Shown here: piece by piece, positions 24,401-33,792 of the stretch
Layout: each line of letters opens with the position of its first letter
How positions within the stretch are numbered: the stretch's first letter is position 1
Source: Macrobrachium rosenbergii
Taxonomy: Eukaryota > Arthropoda > Malacostraca > Decapoda > Palaemonidae
Length of the DNA: 64,000 bases
Direction of reading: 5' to 3'
NCBI RefSeq assembly: GCF_040412425.1
Contig: NC_089788.1
Coordinates: 70,247,220 to 70,311,219 of the forward strand
The notes under the pieces: generated by a model
What the model saw: only the letters and a program-made list of their open reading frames with translations
What the model was told of the DNA's origin: nothing
Database searches by the model: none
Program-made: the position numbers and the translations under genes

Positions 24401-24841
24401 AGTGATGGTCAACCTCATTCAGTGTCTGAAATGCACACATTATTATTTAAATTTTTTATTCTTCCGTCACAAATCCTGTATTTACTTTTTATCTTATTTC
24501 TTTTGCTGTTCTTGTCCAGGTTCAAGTCTTTCGTGCTTTTCGCCTATCACTTATGGAAAAATTATTTTATGTTAGATTCTGGATTTGTGTCCTTAATAAT
24601 ATATATTTTTTTTTCTCCATAAAATGAATTGCTAATCACTAGGCTCAAGTCTGTAATGCATTTATTTTTTCCTCATTTTGGGATGTTCACAGATTACTGC
24701 CAGAATCCTGAAAATTATGCAGCCATAAGCGTACAAGAAACTATAAAAAAATTGCAGCAAGATGAAGATAGAGATGTGGTGCATTTTGCTCGGTTTCCTG
24801 TTAGTACAGAAACGCTGATTCCTCAGGATCCATCTTTATAA
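10784..24841 (+). CDS. PPP4R1: Protein phosphatase 4 regulatory subunit 1, gene span (5' partial)
   Basis: PPP4R1 is a HEAT-repeat protein that binds the catalytic subunit of protein phosphatase 4 and directs its serine/threonine dephosphorylation. Nine exons join in consistent phase: 10784-10938, 11696-11836, 19148-19988, 20948-21055, 21465-21875, 22068-22238, 22964-23347, 23678-23954 and 24693-24841, encoding about 878 residues and a TAA stop. Family landmarks in order are VWGVRKACAE (HEAT), WVRVAAFQNLGPFISTFA, an acidic low-complexity linker with an FNYWRTP island, HCAYSLPAVALTLGRENW, and VRRTLAFSIHELA with the following C-terminal HEAT repeats. The vertebrate protein is about 950 residues and the segment matched here starts near residue 245, so about 240 N-terminal residues are missing on the left. 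The linker appears longer than in vertebrates. No frameshift or stop was found. The identification rests on recognised family motifs, not on a search. Confidence 0.93.
11696..11836 (+). CDS. PPP4R1: PPP4R1 exon b
   Basis: The acceptor TCTTCAG ends at 11695. The first base completes the Arg codon, giving R-WVRVAAFQNLGPFISTFAD, a canonical PPP4R1 HEAT segment. It ends in a tail containing IGTPQIPSSYLQ and two bases of a Lys codon before GTGAGT. The phase (2 bases left over) fits the exon at 19148 exactly, so no further exon is needed in the 7.3-kb intron. Confidence 0.93.
12342..12420. repeat. (TA)n microsatellite
   Basis: About 40 uninterrupted TA units. Confidence 0.98.
17880..18935 (+). mobile_element. 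Heavily decayed RTE-like LINE fragment
   Basis: With many stops and frameshifts tolerated, the + strand reads through scattered LINE-like words in the correct order for the second half of an RTE-type reverse transcriptase and its C-terminus. These are a KAPG motif in a KVKMEKAPGF-like start (about 17920), ERARGF about 18023, a GSEMW-like word (about 18589), an LRWFG word (about 18765) and a GL-x(5)-NIQE-like end (about 18890). No open frame survives. It lies in the PPP4R1 intron on the sense strand. The assignment is by pattern memory only. Confidence 0.5.
19148..19988 (+). CDS. PPP4R1: PPP4R1 exon c (acidic Ser/Thr-rich linker)
   Basis: This 841-bp exon is entered from ATTCTTTCTTACAG with one base completing a Lys codon. 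It encodes about 280 residues of mostly disordered sequence: a Glu/Lys/Ser stretch (TGDSESEEDKKEKAK), an acidic block (MDVEELNEPSD), Ser/Pro-rich runs and a Thr run. It contains the conserved island FNYWRTPIMPIE (about residues 185-196 of the exon), seen in PPP4R1 as a hydrophobic motif between the two HEAT blocks, and a possible beta segment VDIDIMGQTTNVCVKAKV. The donor is GAG|GTGGGT, weaker than the others in this gene. Confidence 0.9.
19989..20947 (+). other. PPP4R1 intron
   Basis: AT-rich sequence between GTGGGT and TTTTACAG. I see no gene or recognisable repeat. Confidence 0.85.
20948..21055 (+). CDS. PPP4R1: PPP4R1 exon d
   Basis: A 108-bp phase-0 exon encoding 36 residues, starting ADLEALAASLEGV and ending in an acidic stretch. 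The donor is GAG|GTAACT. It is the C-terminal part of the linker region. Confidence 0.85.
21274..21398. repeat. Imperfect tandem duplication in a PPP4R1 intron
   Basis: A unit of about 62 bp beginning ATTAATTATTGTGTGTG and containing ATGTATGACATTAA occurs twice with a few indels. Confidence 0.8.
21465..21875 (+). CDS. PPP4R1: PPP4R1 exon e (linker)
   Basis: A 411-bp phase-0 exon encoding 137 residues, from SADVVRVTGPQQ to QDIVPK. It is low in hydrophobic periodicity, rich in Ser, Pro and Gln, and includes an LYQRISDPFAG segment. The acceptor is AAAACAG and the donor AAA|GTGAGT. Confidence 0.88.
22068..22238 (+). CDS. PPP4R1: PPP4R1 exon f (start of C-terminal HEAT block)
   Basis: A 171-bp phase-0 exon of 57 residues: TLLEHYISMTDPMRAETV, then HCAYSLPAVALTLGRENW and LKDTYETLAGDMH. 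The HCAYSLP-VALTLGR-NW pattern is a strong PPP4R1 family signature. The acceptor is a long T-rich tract ending TTTTCAG and the donor CAT|GTAAGT. Confidence 0.95.
22964..23347 (+). CDS. PPP4R1: PPP4R1 exon g (C-terminal HEAT repeats)
   Basis: A 384-bp phase-0 exon of 128 residues: WKVRRTLAFSIHELAVILG, DLVPVFNGFIKDLDEVRIGV, HLAHFLRLLKPRNRREYLP and NWRFRLELAIQLSDII, ending VHIRRTCYNV. It holds about three helix pairs with the paired Arg/Asp pattern of HEAT repeats. This block resembles PP2A A-type scaffolds, as expected for PPP4R1. The donor is GTT|GTAAGT. Confidence 0.96.
23678..23954 (+). CDS. PPP4R1: PPP4R1 exon h (C-terminal HEAT repeats)
   Basis: A 277-bp exon of 92 codons plus one base: VCQLVRQLG, then WSRRQSYAFLSGQLVAE, LPDMLMLANDKVPNVRIAVA and KMLATHINCL. 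The donor is CTTG|GTAAGT. The leftover G joins AT of the next exon to make Asp. Confidence 0.95.
24693..24841 (+). CDS. PPP4R1: PPP4R1 terminal coding exon
   Basis: The acceptor is GATGTTCACAG. It reads DYCQNPENYAAISVQETIKK, then a short acidic/basic helix (LQQDEDRDVVHFA) and ends TETLIPQDPSL and TAA. The YF-type helix with a D-x-D-RDV-HF ending matches PPP4R1 C-termini. Confidence 0.93.
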
Positions 24842-27800
24842 TGGAGGCTTAGAGACTAGGTAGTATAATACAATTATTACCAATTTACATAACTGAGCAG
24901 TTGCAAATATAAAAAAAAAAAATATTTTTTCAAGTTGATTATGTTTTGCTATTTTACCTTAAGAGAAAAATAAACTACTCTCATTTTATGTAAATGGTTT
25001 CACATTGAAGACCATGCTGTTCTGAATTCTCTTTCCTATATTTATAACAAGTCGCATACGTGATTTCCCTTATGACTGGTGCAGTAATGTCTAACTGACC
25101 CATAGTAAGGTGTATGGGTAGGCTGTGCATTGTGGTAGCAACTTGAACCTTGTTGCTTAGTATATTTTATATAAACTTTTCATCATTTTGGATTACGTAA
25201 ATTGTGCTGATGCAATTTACACTGCTCAAAGTTCGGTAAGAACTGTTAACAAATGTAAAAAGATCCAGAGCATCTAGTGGTTGAACCTGAATTGTTGGCT
25301 GTAGGTTCCCCTTTGGTAAGATGAATTTTCCTTTAGACTTGCTCCAGAAAGCCACAAGTCAGTTCATCCACATAATGTACACAGTAAATATTTTCTTGTA
25401 ATATGTATTCTTTTAAATTTTAGATTTCTGTATTTTCAAAATCTAAGTTCATATATGATAATGGGTGGTATTTATATAAATAATGTATCATATTCTTTTG
25501 AATTTATAACTGCTTCTTTTGTAACTGATATGTATATGTGATTGTATAATTTCATTATCATGATTGACTTGCCAACAATGAAAATCAGGAATCAGGCATG
25601 AATGTCAGAACTAGATTTATTCATAACTGTCTAGCATCTTGTATAAACTTTTCATTGGACCTTTTTATTAGTTGACTGAATGTTAATTGTGCACTGCATT
25701 AGCTGTTTCAGAATTTTAATTCAGAATATCAGTTTTAAGAGCCATTCCATGTTTGTACCATCATTTTTGAGTACTGCTCACCAGTGATATGTGCATTTTG
25801 CAGTTATGTTCTACAGATACCTGATAAAGTAAGGTCAATTAGCTTAATTTTTACTTTTAATTTTTAGTCCCAAAAGTTAAACGCATTGCGTTTGTTTATG
25901 TTTCTGTTCATCCTCTTAAAATTTAAATTACTTAGGACCAAATAAGATGCTGGTTGAAGTCACAATGCACTGCACTTGGTCATGGCCATCCTTAATTATT
26001 TCAGGTTTACTTCATCGTACAGTTATTGCAGAACCTGCAATTGATATAACCTTTTGCAATTTTTGCAAGAATCAACAGGGACTTAACTTTAATCTCGAGT
26101 GAGCATGTGTGATATTAATCTATGATGCCTCTCGGAGTATACCTATAACATCCTTCTTGGCACTCAAAAAGTTTCCTAATTGTCTGTATATGTTATGTAA
26201 GAAAGCCATATATTTTTTGTAATCACATTTATGATACAAATTTTGTGCCATTATGAGACTTTGTTGACAACTCCATATAAGGTTCTGATCACTGTTTTCA
26301 TTTTCATTGTCTTGTAAACTCATTGTAAATTAATCATATTGTACAGGTATGAATAAAAAATTATTATGAATATTGTTTCAGTATATCATCATAGTTTTTT
26401 AGCACCTGTAAAACCTTCCTGTGGAAATGTAAAGCAAACCTTTTTATAATGTATTCCTAGTATGAACTGGAAACTGTTGTTAAATGGAGGAAGCCATGAG
26501 CTGGCCCATTTTCTTTGGGAGCAGTGGTGTGAAAATGCCTTGCTGCGCTCTAACTGATCGTCAAGTTGGAACTTCTTTTAACTTTTAAATTGTATAACTT
26601 TTTTTTTCAATGCAGATCTGAATGGGAACTATAAAAGTTTGATAAACGCAAGTGGGTGTTTGGCCACTCATGTCCATGGTGTTAGTGTAACCAGTTTTGT
26701 TATTCTGCAAGTGGTAGGTCCTGTTTGGACTGTCTTGGCTGGTTTCTTTGGCAATAGAGAGGTTTAGCAGCAGCAGGGGGAGGAGGCCAAAGGATGTTCA
26801 CTGGTTTCTCTGAAGAGGATTACTTGGCCTTGGTGACCATTCTCCACTTGACATTGTTGACCCAGATGCATAAGTCAAGCACTCCCCAGGTGAGACTGTG
26901 GCAAATATTTGTGGTTTGACGTTACTGCAGCTCCCACCTTTGGTGATCCCCCACCCCCACTCCCCTGTGGAGCATTGGCCTTACTCCTCTGATGCTCCTA
27001 CCTGCCCTAACACATCTACTGCAGTAAAGAAGTGTAAGACTTGTAGACAGTGTAAAGTGAATCAAACTTTCTCTTCTTCCTCCTTGAAAGTCCTATCTTA
27101 AGAAGTTCTATTGTACATCAAATGGGTTGGCAAAGGCATTCACTCACCAGTGGTTCAGACGTCTGCCAATAGCCACTTGAGTTGTCTGAGTGTGCCTTTG
27201 GCCTAAATTCTATATTCCATTCCATTCCTGAGTGTGCTCATGAACCAGGCAAGCGTACCAGGCAAGCTGCATGCACATAAACAAGCAGACACTGGGCGTT
27301 CCTGATTCATCCAAGACTCCCAGTGTCCCTTAGTACTTAAGTTTCTGACAATCATACGACTGTCAGTGAGAATGCAGACATCAATTTTCAGCAGTTATGA
27401 GTCAACTTAGCTTGTGGTTTAGCAATCAGTGATTCTGCTGCCTGGTTTGATTGTCTTCAGCCCCGAGAGCAACTGCTAGTGTTGGTTGATGTGTCAGCCT
27501 CTATTTATGGATTTTTAGAAGTCTTTTTATGAAGTATTTATGGGATCACTATTGAGCTTAATGTTTTTGAGTAAGTAATCACTGCTCCTTCATCTAAAAT
27601 ATCTTGGTGACAAGAGTGCACTCAAGAGATAAGGGGGCAGTAATTCCAACTGTTGTGGTTGCTGCTGCTGGCTCGCGGTATCGCTTATCAGGATAGCAAG
27701 ACGGAGGACGTTTTACATGTCACAGGATTCACAGACTTTCCCGGTCGAGCTGTTCTCAGTTACAGAGTTTAGAACTAGAGCTTGTTTTAAGTTCAATGAC

Positions 27801-29012
27801 CATCCCAGCTCAGGCTAAGGAAAACTCCAATACAAAAAGCAAGTTTGAATTTCCCCAGGAACAACTTAGTTGTTGGAATAACTGCAAGAATTAGCCTTAG
27901 AATCTAGGGAAAGGTAAGCTGGTTAGGATACCTCAGAAATTGAAAGCATGGTTACAAAAATTATAAATCTTGATTGGGAAAAAATGCATTTCCACCACTG
28001 GTTGCAAATCACCAGTTGATAGTAGTGATAACTTCTCAATATGAAGAATGTGGCAAAATTCAATGCAATACAAATGGCAATATTCAACACCAACAAAAAT
28101 AAAAATCAACAATGTATAAAAAGCCAAATCAGTAAAACTGCATAGTAAATCAGGCCATCCAAAAATTCTGTACCACATTAGTGTTAAAAATGACAAAATT
28201 GCTGGGAATACTAATACCTATTATCCTTTCAAGAAATTCACACAAGGAATAGTACCTAAATAAACAAAAATACCTATGCCTGTCTCATTAAAAGGCTGCA
28301 CTGGTGCACAGGCATTATTGTTATTAAGTACTTTAATCATACCAGTGAGTCTCTAATAACAGATAAATTTTATCTAAACACTAACAACTCTTCACTATTC
28401 TAATAACTGGATAAAATGCTAACAAAATTTTCAAAACGGATTCATTCCAAAACTTGTCATAAGCTGCTGGTGGAGGCCTAGGCCTTTACATATGTATGTA
28501 TTACTGTTATGCTAACCTGCATCATGTAGGCTATTCATCATCCATCTGTGGGGTCTAACAAGTGTCAATTCAAAAAATGATTATAATACTTTAGTATGCC
28601 CTTCTTTATGTTTTGAAGAATAATATAATTTAATAACCACGGGTTAGATTAGTTTGAATATTAAGGTTCATTATTTCTTAGTCTGGCATTTGTTAAAGGT
28701 GATGGGTTTCAAAGGCTAAATAATCCCTGACCAATCAAATATGAAATATGCTGTATCTGACAGGCCAAAAAAAAATCCTTTTAACCTATTTCCCCACTAG
28801 TAGTTTTCCTGAACCAGCCTCTAATATGCCTACTATTAAATGCAAGAAAATAAAAATAACTTTTCCTTACTACTCCATCTTTTATATATAAAGCTATCAT
28901 CCTTCCATATGTATGTGGTTTTTAAGGTAACGTTCAATGTTCAATTTTCCATAAACTTTCCTATCAATAACATATCTCTGTTTAAACATTTCGATACAAT
29001 AAATTCAATACA
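24842..29012. other. PPP4R1 3' UTR and flank
   Basis: Two AATAAA signals are the best poly(A) candidates: 24969-24974 (about 130 nt past the stop) and 26352-26357 (about 1.5 kb past the stop). From 26.4 to 29.0 kb I see only unassigned sequence. A 67-codon open frame at 26898-27101 has a CKTCRQCK cysteine cluster but no recognisable context. Confidence 0.55.
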
Positions 29013-31126
29013 CTCCTCTACTTACAAACTTTCAAAGATACGAACATCCGCGCTTGTAAATTCAATTTTTGTTTGGAGCGCTCCTGGCTGGGTCCCATAA
29101 GTCCAAATTTTGTTGTGAAGGCCTACCTCGACCTAGTTACAATTTCTGCTGCTACCCACATTGGACAGCACCACAGCTGATGCCACTATGCAACCCAGTT
29201 TCTTTGTACTTACACTAGTGCCAAAATTTCATCTCCAGTCCTGCGATTTATTCGTATGATAAATATTTACCACATTCATTAATATATTATGGCAAATGGC
29301 AAGTGCAAGGCCAAGCGCAAGCCACTGATGAAAGTGGTAGGCAAGCTTGAGGCCACTGATGAAAGTGGTAGTATTAAAAAGCAGCAAACCATCTTAATGG
29401 AAACTAAAATGGCTATAATAAAGAAGTTACAAAGTGGTGAAAAAATGGTTGACAGCACACCATAATAAGATGAATTGTTCGATCAATGGTACAATTTTGA
29501 AGGACAAAGACAAAATTATGGAGCACATGAAAAGTGCTGTGCCAGTGCAGTCAACAATTTTAAGTAAGGGGGAGTGGGGTAGAAGAAATGGAAAACTTTT
29601 GGGTATCTTGACAGAACACCAGACAAAGGTCTACCGCTTAGCCTCGTGCTGATTCTTTTAGCCTTTTCGATGACTTGAAGGCTAAGGCTGGTGAAAGTGC
29701 TAAAGATGAACAATTGCTGCAAGTCATGGATGGTTTTAATGCTTCAAAAAATGAGCCAACTTGCATCATGTCTATATGCAGTGAGGCGCCGACAAAGCAG
29801 CAGCCGAAAAAATTTCCCGAGACACTAAAGAAATCGTAGATAAGAGAGGTTATACCCCTCAGCAAAAAAGAGAGGTTATACCCCTCAGCAAAACAGACTT
29901 TTTCTGGAAAAAATGCAGCGAAGGATTGCCTAACGTTACTGCTGGGTGGCAACTGTTCGGGAGACATGAAACCGAAACCTCTCCTTGTGTATCGGGCAGC
30001 AAATCCACGGGCACTGAAAAATATCACAAAGTTCTCTACCCGTAATCTGGATGGCCAATAAGAAAATCTGGGTGACTCGTGCTGTATTTGAGGACGTTTT
30101 TCCATCATTTTATCCCCAAAGTCAAGCTGATTCTCTTAATTTTGGACAATGTCCCTGGCCACCCACCGAACTTAGATGACTTCCATCCGGGCATTTCAAG
30201 TTGTTTACTTACCACCTAACAAAACTTCACTCATTCAGCCACTGGATCACTTAAAGAGGGTTTAATCAAGAAGGGGAGGAAAAGAGAATTGTTAACAGTC
30301 TCGTTGACATAAGTGAAAAGTTAAACCTTGACATAAGGGAAGACGACTTTCAAGAGCTTTTTGACAGTCACTGAGAGGAGATGACGAATCAGGATTTGAT
30401 GGAACTGGAAGAACAGCAAAAAACAGAAGAACATGAAGAAGAAGAACTTGTTCGCGTAAAGAAGTCTGAAACAAAACTGATGGCGGAGGGGTTTTCTCTT
30501 CTAGAAAGTGTTGACTATCTTTGAGAAACAGGTCCCCAATGCTGAGAGATTCTCAAAAGTATCAATAATAGTTGGTGATGCTTTCCAGTGTTATCATATC
30601 ATATACGATGAAAAAAGAAAAACAATGCAAACTTCCATGGACAAATTCTTTTAACCAGTGCCTTCAACCTCAAAGAGCCTCCCCAGTGCCTTCAACTTCA
30701 AGAGCCTGCCTCTCCACTTCCAATGACGGCTTCCTCCCCAAATGAAGAGGAATCCTTGCCGAAGAAACGAAAAGCGAAGACGACGTTGATAACCCGCCAC
30801 CCGTGTATTAATTCCACACCACCCTCCCCCTCTCATCATCCATCACAATAAGCCTTTGATACCAGTTTCAAAGTTAAGAAAACTGTACATGTACTTTACA
30901 TTTACTGTATTACCATAATTTGCTTAATGTTACGTCTTATATATCATCTGTATTAATAAAATACACTATAAAATACAGTAACAGTACTAGTATTGTACTG
31001 GGTTTTAGTATGAAAAAACATAAATAGTACTGTACGTTCTGACTTTGTGTATACGAAGTTGAACTTGTAAACAAAATGAACTTATGAACAGCTGTTCAAA
31101 ATGTAGCTTGTTCATAAATAGAGGAG
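29013..31126 (+). mobile_element. Broken pogo/Tigger DNA transposon
   Basis: The ends carry a diverged inverted repeat, CTCCTCTACTTACAAAC on the left and the complement of CTCCTCTATTTATGAAC on the right. Inside, in changing frames, are the family's N-terminal DNA-binding start (KMAIIKKLQSGEKMVD, about 29409), a DDE-domain core LLILDNVPGHPPNLDDFHP (about 30140) with the second catalytic Asp in DN-PGHPP, a TDFFWKKCSEGLP-like stretch (about 29890), and the C-terminal ERFSKVS segment (about 30550). Several stops and frameshifts and a 26-bp internal tandem duplication show it is dead. It lies between PPP4R1 and the C7orf50 homologue. Confidence 0.8.
29843..29893. repeat. 26-bp tandem duplication inside the Tigger relic
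   Basis: AGAGAGGTTATACCCCTCAG plus CAAAA occurs twice back to back. Confidence 0.9.
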
Positions 31127-33533
31127 CATCCACATCAACACTGCTACGAAGTTCAGTTACAGAAATTTTGTCAAATATATCATTTTCATTTCAAACAACT
31201 ATAAATTTTTCAAGAAGCTGTATATTTCAATAAATGAAGTGTAAACTTTATTAATAACAACGAAAAGCCCTGAGAGCTAAAAATATTAGCTGTTAACAGG
31301 TTAAACTTCTTGATCACAATTACAAAGCTCTAAATTAGGCATTTGAAGGATATGAAATTAAAGGTTTACATTATCCACAATTGGAAAGAAAAAGTACATC
31401 CGTGGAACTGGAACAAGAACCAAATATGGATAACATCAACAATTTCAAACTCAATTTTTAAGCTCATGTAAGAGAAACATCCTTCCTTGTATGAAAAGGA
31501 AATTAGCTACAAAATTGGGCAGAAACAAAAATTATGTTCACCACAGACAAAAAGGACTTCTTCAGTTTCCTAGCCCACAAGGGGAAAAGTTTGTAGTTGA
31601 TGTTCAAGAAATAGAGATGAATTTATGATTTTAACCTGGAAGCAAGTTTTCAATCAGAACAACTGGAGCATGGATGAAATGGGGAGAGACAGTTACACTA
31701 CTGGTAATAAAAATACTGTATCCCATTAGTAGAGAAGCACACCACACCACAGTAAGAAATTACTGCTTGATTGCTTTGAAAAAGGGGTATGTATGGCTGT
31801 GATAACATGATATCAGGGATACAATATATTAACAACAGACCATAAGTACCATATCTAGTCTGAGGAGTAGATCCTGTCTAATGTACACAACGACAGTGCA
31901 CCAGTGCCTGAAGAGTAGCCCGAGAGAACACTTGCATTCACGATAACAGTCGAAAATTATATCTAACATAGATGACTTCTTTAGTTACTCCACCTCTACA
32001 AAGCACTCTAAGCTGCAGGCCTTTTACTTCCACCAAAATCCCAAAAACATGCATTCTAAGATTTTAAGAAGTCCACTGCCAGGTCTGGAAAAGCTCAAGC
32101 CTCCTTCAAGCTTATGCTCCACCTAAGAAGAATAATAACATACAGTAAATGTCCTCCATCATCCTATCCATATCATCCATCACCCTGATTAAGCCTGGGC
32201 TGCTTCCTCACTGAGAATATTACAGCTAGTCAACCCTATGTACCCAGATAAACCCTAAGAGGGCCACTCCCTCAATTTGTTCTATACAGAATCTTAGATA
32301 CTTGAGGTGAGTTTCCACAGGTGTTAGGAGTTAAGAGGCCCTAATTGTTTCTTGTTACATACTACATTATGAATTTCATTTAACCTACATGCTTTGTACA
32401 ACTGTCCACTAGCTTATGGTTAATTTTTACCGGTGTTTCTACATGAAACAGACAATTACTGCTGTTAAAGGTTTGACGCCACAACTACACTATATATTCA
32501 AAACCATCAACCACTGCTGCACTGTGTAGATAATATAAGCTCCACTGTATACATACAGATGTTTACTGGAATTATCAACTGTCCATAGGTAGTTGATGTT
32601 GATTATCTGTCAGTTTTGTAAATTTAATCATTATTATTTTGTTACTTTCATTAAGTGGGTTTGTGAAGTAAGTGTAGGCATTATACATTTAAAAAATGTA
32701 GGCAAAGTATTGTGCCGTTAGTTTTATTGGGTTTTGTAAAGCCATAATACCGTTAATTTTATTGGGTTTTGTAAAGCCAGTCTTCTCATCATGTTTGGAA
32801 TGGGGCAATGGTTGCTGCTGTGACGTTATAAGACAGCAGTGAGAAAAACAAGTGGTGATGGGAAGTGAGTCAGGAGTTTGTTTGTTGGGGTTGTGAGCTG
32901 GCTTGGGCGAACAGTGCAACGGGAACAGATGCGTAAATTGAGTAATTGTTGCATATTGGTCGGCATTCTTATTTAAAAAACCGAAATCATATTATTAAAT
33001 ATAAACACCCTAACTTGGCAAAATTGTTTTTATCATGTGGCTTAGCTGAAGGATTTACCAAACTGGAATTATACTGTATTACAGTACTTCAACTCCCACT
33101 TAAAAAACCTATGCATTTTAAATCACTAATTATCTGGATTCAACTGAACTAACTTAATTGTCAAGAGAAAGAAAATGAAGGAAATACCAAGACAAAGAAG
33201 CTGTTATAACACGAAAAAAACTAAAGATGAAATCCTAACATTCTATTCTTAAAAAACCAAAATAATTGTTTGGATATTTATGATGGTTTATACCAAACAC
33301 TAAGCTCTACACTGTACTCACACTGTCCTCCATGTCAGTACTTTATCTATTAGGTCACATATAGCATGACAGGCCTCCTATACCTACACTACACAACTGG
33401 ATGAGTATGGACACCTTTGCCTATATGCATCGTTACGATTTGTTTAGACAAATACATAATTGTCATATCTAAGCTAAGTTCCAAACAACTGAATAAAAAT
33501 CTTCTAAGAAGGGACAAAAAAAGGAGTACAGTA
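31127..33533. other. Intergenic DNA between the Tigger relic and the C7orf50-homologue stop codon
   Basis: No gene was recognised. It should include the 3' UTR of the - strand gene. TTTATT (AATAAA on the - strand) occurs near 32723 and again near 32758, one in each copy of a 35-bp tandem duplication (32715-32784) containing GTTTTATTGGGTTTTGTAAA or its close relative. Confidence 0.6.
32715..32784. repeat. 35-bp tandem duplication
   Basis: The unit CCGTTA[G/A]TTTTATTGGG followed by TTTTGTAAAGCCA occurs twice. Confidence 0.85.
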
Positions 33534-33792
33534 CTAGCTTAATACCTTTAATACGGCTTTTGCTCTCTTCAGTTTGATACTTCGTTCTTTTGGAGATTCG
33601 TCAGTCTCACTACGGCTTTCATTATTGGAAACAATAGCTTGAACTTTTTCCAGACATCTCTGCTTTGACAAGCCTTTCATGTTCTCTACATAAAGAAGAA
33701 AAATTTTAAAGTATTGTTTTCCTAACATTGGTTTCTTGAGGAAATTCTTGACAAGCCAAATCTCATACAGTTTTTTGTACTTCCAGCTAGCT
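33534..33792 (-). CDS. C7orf50-homologue coding exon 2 (WKF domain)
   Basis: The - strand acceptor CTACCTTTTCAG is followed by A completing Arg, then ASWKYKKLYEIWLVKNFLKK and a hydrophobic helix KIFLLYVENMKGL. A charged C-terminus with SETDESPKERSIKLKRAK ends LKVLS and TAG. The Trp-Lys start plus I-W-L pattern is the WKF domain hallmark. Confidence 0.85.
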
